64,000 nucleotides of DNA from an uncultured Blautia sp. (lineage in GTDB: Bacteria; Bacillota; Clostridia; Lachnospirales; Lachnospiraceae). A model generated the notes under the pieces. The model was not told the DNA's origin. It did not search any database and saw only the letters and a program-made list of their open reading frames with translations. The translations under genes and the position numbers were made by a program. Positions 61,100 through 64,000 of the stretch are shown here, in pieces (positions within the stretch are counted from its first letter, which is position 1; each line of letters starts with the position of its first letter). Location of the stretch: the NCBI RefSeq assembly GCF_947654165.1, contig NZ_CANTKB010000008.1, forward strand, positions 65,876 to 129,875, written 5' to 3'.

Positions 61100-61139
61100 T
61101 AGGATTTTTATTGAAAATAATACGAAAATATGATATTCT
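61100..61139 (+). promoter_or_regulatory. promoter of the CI-like repressor
   Basis: TTGAAA (61111-61116), 17-base spacer, TATTCT (61134-61139). An operator half-site TAGGATT (61100-61106) lies just upstream, so the repressor may tune its own transcription. Confidence 0.75.
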
Positions 61140-61170
61140 ATATGCATAATAAAACAAGGAGGGATTTTTG

Positions 61171-61950
61171 ATGGAAAATAAAAATGTAAATGAAGATGCT
61201 CGTATATTCGCAAAGAATCTGAACTATTATATTAACCAGAGTGGGAAACAGCAAAAAGAAATTGCATTAGCTTTAAAATTCGCTCCAACAACATTCAATA
61301 CATGGTGTACAGGAAAGATAATGCCTAGAATGGGAAAAGTACAGGCAATAGCTGACTATTTCGGAATACAAAAAAGTGATTTAGTAGAAGATAAAACTGG
61401 TGTTTCTCGTAAAAAAATATATTCTGACGCTGAAAAAGAATTATTAAATGATTTCCGCTCCCTTGATACCAAAGGCCAAGAAACAGTTCTTTATATTATG
61501 CAAAACGAAAAGAAACGCTGCGAACAAATTGTGGAAATGAAGAATGAAATAAATGAACTGCAAGAACAAACAAAAGAAAAAGTTCCAACAAGAACACTTG
61601 CATATTACGGAAGAATTGCGGCGGCTGGAATTAGTTTTGGATTTGATGATATTATACAGAACAATACCATAGAAGTCCCTCTGACTAGAGAAAGTGAATA
61701 TGCTGACTTTGCTATTGGAGTTAGTGGAGATTCCATGTTACCAACTTATGAGAACGGAGATATCGTTCTTGTAAAAAAAGTTGACCATTTAAATATAGGA
61801 GATGTTGGTATATTCCAAAAAGATAACGGAATTTATATTAAGGAAGTAGGAGAAAACGAATTAATCTCACACAACACTTCCTATAAGCCTATACCAAACA
61901 ACAGTGACATAAAAAGGATGGGTAAGGTAATTGGCAAAATACAAATTTAA
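61171..61950 (+). CDS. cI: CI/LexA-like repressor with S24 peptidase domain
   Basis: 259 residues: N-terminal XRE HTH (NYYINQSGKQQKEIALALKF, about 14-70), linker, then an S24 domain: cleavage site region RIAAAGISFG (about 145), Ser nucleophile in GVSGDSMLPTYENGD (about 187) and Lys in GIYIKEV (about 225). RecA-stimulated self-cleavage would induce the prophage. ATG 61171 behind AAGGAGGG. Confidence 0.95.
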   Translation: MENKNVNEDARIFAKNLNYYINQSGKQQKEIALALKFAPTTFNTWCTGKIMPRMGKVQAIADYFGIQKSDLVEDKTGVSRKKIYSDAEKELLNDFRSLDTKGQETVLYIMQNEKKRCEQIVEMKNEINELQEQTKEKVPTRTLAYYGRIAAAGISFGFDDIIQNNTIEVPLTRESEYADFAIGVSGDSMLPTYENGDIVLVKKVDHLNIGDVGIFQKDNGIYIKEVGENELISHNTSYKPIPNNSDIKRMGKVIGKIQI

Positions 61951-61998
61951 AAAAACTCCCAGGCATACAAATTCAATCAAATAGAATCCAGAATTCGG

Positions 61999-62040
61999 GG
62001 AATCCACCAGAACTCAATCTGAGACTGGTGGATTTCTTAT
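61999..62040 (+). terminator. terminator after the CI-like repressor
   Basis: GAATCCACCAG...CTGGTGGATTTCTT forms a 10-11 bp stem. A larger inverted repeat (CTCCCAGGC at 61956 / GCCTGGGAG at 62096) encloses it and may end the leftward endolysin transcript. Confidence 0.7.
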
Positions 62041-62111
62041 GTCCTTAAATATAAAATTCGAAAAACCTGTTTTTTTCATTGCCCTCTATAAGAAAGCCTG
62101 GGAGTTCGTTC

Positions 62112-63149
62112 TTATCTCACTCTAATTTTCTGCCCAACATAAATCTTGTTAGGATTTGTAATACCGTTTATTTGTGCCAATTTCTGATATGTAGTGCCAT
62201 ATTTGGAAGCAATTCCAGATAAGGTATCTCCTGATTGTACTGTATAATAAACAGCACCGCTACCTCTTCCGTTAATCTTGTCTTGCACAGCTTTGTATCT
62301 GCCTCCCAGTACAGTTTTTCTGATTTCTCCATTTCCATATTTGCCCTGCATCACTTCCGCTACCAAAGTGTCTGTGGAGGCACTGGCAATATGATTAATG
62401 AAGTCCTGCACTTCCCGGTATCTGCTACCAAGGGCATTCTTTCTATCCTGGCCTGCACCATATTTCCCCTTCATCACTGCTGCTGTCAGGTCTAAGGTTG
62501 TACCGGATGGAGCAGGGCTTGGTGTCGGTGTCTGATCCGGCTTAGAATCTCCACCATTTCCATAATCTTTATATCCATGGTTCATGTCCACATTTCCAGA
62601 AATTCCAGGCACACTTCCTTTACTGCTATACTGCCAGATTTCCTTATCTGTCACAGAGACTGTGGATGCATACTGAGCATACCACAGATCATATGGGAGC
62701 TTTCTGCGGTCAAAATACCGGTTCAAATAATCCAGATTTGTGTAGACCATGGGAATGTATCCCAGATTCTTAATCTCTTCACAAAATGCAATAGCCATCT
62801 GTGTAGCAAGGGATTTTGTAATGGTAATGCCATTCTCGGCTGCGTAGGATACGGTATCATATTCCAGGTCATAAGCAATTGGCCAGGTGATTTTATATTT
62901 CTTTGCCAGATCTGCAGCATACTGAGCTTCCTTTCTGGCCATCTCCACATTTAGAGCATAGGAAAACCAATACAATCCAACTGGGATTCCTACAGCAGTT
63001 GCTCCCTGGGCGTTTCTATGGAATTTTATATCTAAGTTATTCCGGCCATATCCGGCACGGAGCATGGCAAATTGTACTCCTGCACCTTTTACCTTCTGCC
63101 AGTCAATATTTCCCTGCCACTGGCTTACATCAATACCTTTTAACGCCAT
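62112..63149 (-). CDS. phage endolysin, GH25 lysozyme with CW_7-type repeats and LysM
   Basis: 345 residues: a GH25 catalytic barrel (about 1-190) with IDVSQWQGNIDWQK, AYDLEYD and SGNVDMNHG; a Pro/Thr linker; two ~40-residue choline/cell-wall-binding-7-type repeats (AVMKGKYGAGQDRKNALGSR; EVMQGKYGNGEIRKTVLGGR); and a C-terminal LysM (YYTVQSGDTLSGIASKYGTT). It cleaves the host glycan at lysis. It follows the holin and a 58-residue gene. Confidence 0.97.
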   Translation of the reverse strand: MALKGIDVSQWQGNIDWQKVKGAGVQFAMLRAGYGRNNLDIKFHRNAQGATAVGIPVGLYWFSYALNVEMARKEAQYAADLAKKYKITWPIAYDLEYDTVSYAAENGITITKSLATQMAIAFCEEIKNLGYIPMVYTNLDYLNRYFDRRKLPYDLWYAQYASTVSVTDKEIWQYSSKGSVPGISGNVDMNHGYKDYGNGGDSKPDQTPTPSPAPSGTTLDLTAAVMKGKYGAGQDRKNALGSRYREVQDFINHIASASTDTLVAEVMQGKYGNGEIRKTVLGGRYKAVQDKINGRGSGAVYYTVQSGDTLSGIASKYGTTYQKLAQINGITNPNKIYVGQKIRVR

Positions 63150-63325
63150 TACATATACCCTCCTTTTGCAAGTTCTTCTTTTCTTTCTTCAATTTCCTTT
63201 GCATTGTTTTTCTGCATGTTTCTAGCATCCTCCACTGAAATACCATAGCTTTCTGCTACCTGCTCCGGTGTGTATCCATATGCAAAACTCTTAATCATTT
63301 CCATGTCTGTTTCTGTCTTTTTCAT
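63149..63325 (-). CDS. small lysis-module protein, 58 residues
   Basis: MKKTETDMEMIKSFAYGYTP then an HTH-like EQVAESYGISVEDARNM and a Lys/Glu-rich end. Overlaps the endolysin ATG. The helix-turn-helix is plausible; role unknown. Confidence 0.6.
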   Translation of the reverse strand: MKKTETDMEMIKSFAYGYTPEQVAESYGISVEDARNMQKNNAKEIEERKEELAKGGYM

Positions 63326-63360
63326 AAATTTTCCTTTCTGCCGTTTGCGCCGGCGCAACA

Positions 63361-63777
63361 CTACTGCTTGTCTGTATTATCTTTTTCCCTTATCTGCAGC
63401 AACACTTCTTTTAACTTATCTGGTACCGGTATAAATTCCGCTGCATTTTCCAAAAGACTCAAGGCTTCGTTAGCAATGTAAAACATGATCACAATTTCTC
63501 TTAACGGTATTGTGTTTCCCATCAGTCCCTGAATAGCAAAAGCTACAGCAATTACAATAAACATTACGATCTTTTTTAATAGCCCCTTGAATCCGATCTC
63601 CGAAGACAGTTTCTTTTTGTAAACTGCTTTAATTACTCCTGTGATGTAATCCACTACGGCCAGGAACAGGATTGTTTTAAGGAGCACATCCCATCCTCCT
63701 AGCCAATATGTAAAGAATCCTCCTAAGAATCCAAATACGATACTGAACCAATTAAAAATTTTATCCATTTTCTTCAT
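63361..63777 (-). CDS. phage holin (toxin secretion/phage lysis family)
   Basis: 138 residues with four hydrophobic stretches and ending in a charged tail; N-terminal KIFNWFSIVFGFLGGFFTYW, WDVLLKTILFLAVVDYITGV fit the holin 4-type (TcdE-like) family. It perforates the membrane to release the endolysin. Confidence 0.9.
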   Translation of the reverse strand: MKKMDKIFNWFSIVFGFLGGFFTYWLGGWDVLLKTILFLAVVDYITGVIKAVYKKKLSSEIGFKGLLKKIVMFIVIAVAFAIQGLMGNTIPLREIVIMFYIANEALSLLENAAEFIPVPDKLKEVLLQIREKDNTDKQ

Positions 63778-63817
63778 ATCCTCACTTTTCTCTCTTCGTT
63801 TTCTGCAATAAAATAAG

Positions 63818-63838
63818 ACCCGTTAAGGTCTTGCTCTG
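63818..63838 (-). terminator. hairpin after a short frame
   Basis: AAGACC-TTAAC-GGGTCTT with ATTTTATT on the minus strand, downstream of the structural genes and before the holin. Confidence 0.55.
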
Positions 63839-63914
63839 ATTTCCATATGCTTTTCTCCTTTCTTTTTTTGTAATAAAAAAAGTGCATAATAAAACATACC
63901 TGTGCATATATACT

Positions 63915-64000
63915 TTATTGCACACTCTTTTCTGTATAATTTGCGAAACTCCGCTTTAGACTCATATCACGGTTATTCCAATCTAATCCCAAATGCTCTT
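63915..64000 (-). CDS. C-terminal end of an unidentified phage protein (partial)
   Basis: An open minus-strand frame enters from the right edge (EHLGLDWNNRDMSLKRSFAN) and stops at 63915. It is too short to identify; likely the last gene before the lysis module. Confidence 0.35.
   Translation of the reverse strand, partial: EHLGLDWNNRDMSLKRSFANYTEKSVQ

Larger units (their letters stand above)
26459..64000. mobile_element. tRNA-integrated prophage (right end outside the window)
   Basis: One attachment junction is at the tRNA fragment. Inside lie a tyrosine integrase, replication and recombination genes, a Cro/CI switch, and endolysin and holin. Terminase, portal, capsid and tail genes are not reached, so completeness cannot be judged. 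At least 37.5 kb is present. The early region is unusually rich in genes for very small proteins and in apparent gene decay. Confidence 0.9.

Overview
The window looks like a chromosome segment of a gut Lachnospiraceae-type bacterium (Firmicutes, Clostridia). This is inferred from the low GC content, a T-box ahead of pheST, SpoIID and SleB-like sporulation/cortex genes, a YtrA-type GntR/ABC cluster, an ATP-type pckA and a tyrosine-integrase prophage typical of that family. No rRNA or complete tRNA is present, so the genus cannot be fixed.

Positions 1-19.5 kb are conserved host chromosome, almost all on the minus strand: queA (cut by the window edge), a small P-loop kinase, a nuclease remnant, a histidine phosphatase, T-box-controlled pheS-pheT, a YihY/BrkB membrane protein, a SpoIID/LytB protein, galM, a probable 6S RNA, pckA, thrC, a SleB-type hydrolase, leuA, a GntR-ABC transporter cluster and a HAD-IIA phosphatase.

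Positions 19.6-25.9 kb hold a type II-A CRISPR-Cas locus in the order cas9-cas1-cas2-csn2, each pair joined by a 4-base ATGA overlap, with a divergent tracrRNA. As read, cas9 carries three single-base frameshifts and csn2 carries one, every one in an A/T run. Restoring one base at each gives clean frames of 1352 and 194 codons with all nuclease motifs present. The array is reduced to a leader ending in ATTTGAG plus one repeat with a degenerate 3' end and no spacers. cas1, cas2 and tracrRNA look intact. A 27-residue TxpA-like toxin with an antisense promoter lies between this locus and the prophage.

From 26.46 kb to the end is a prophage integrated in a tRNA gene (Pro-like 3' fragment at 26459-26501). 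Next to it are four direct repeats likely to bind the integrase, then the integrase. The genes of 27.9-60.8 kb all read leftward except one small ribbon-helix-helix regulator: replication initiation and helicase loading, two PAPS-reductase-fold proteins, three DNA or SAM methyltransferases, a SNF2-like helicase, SSBs, RecT, an SMC-like ATPase, a radical SAM protein, an MBL hydrolase, two zinc-ribbon-repeat HNH proteins, a GIY-YIG protein and many tiny proteins. A Cro/CI switch with clear operators lies at 60.8-61.95 kb, and the lysis genes (GH25 endolysin and holin) at 62.1-63.8 kb. Structural genes and the other attachment site must lie beyond the window.

Points most worth attention are the nearly repairable CRISPR locus beside a prophage, the phage-borne Spo0A DNA-binding domain, the ACAGAACA-rich noncoding block at 56.24-56.69 kb, the duplicated and decaying small-gene module (31.8-32.7 kb against 49.9-51.1 kb), and the modular CDCG/CGC-repeat HNH proteins.
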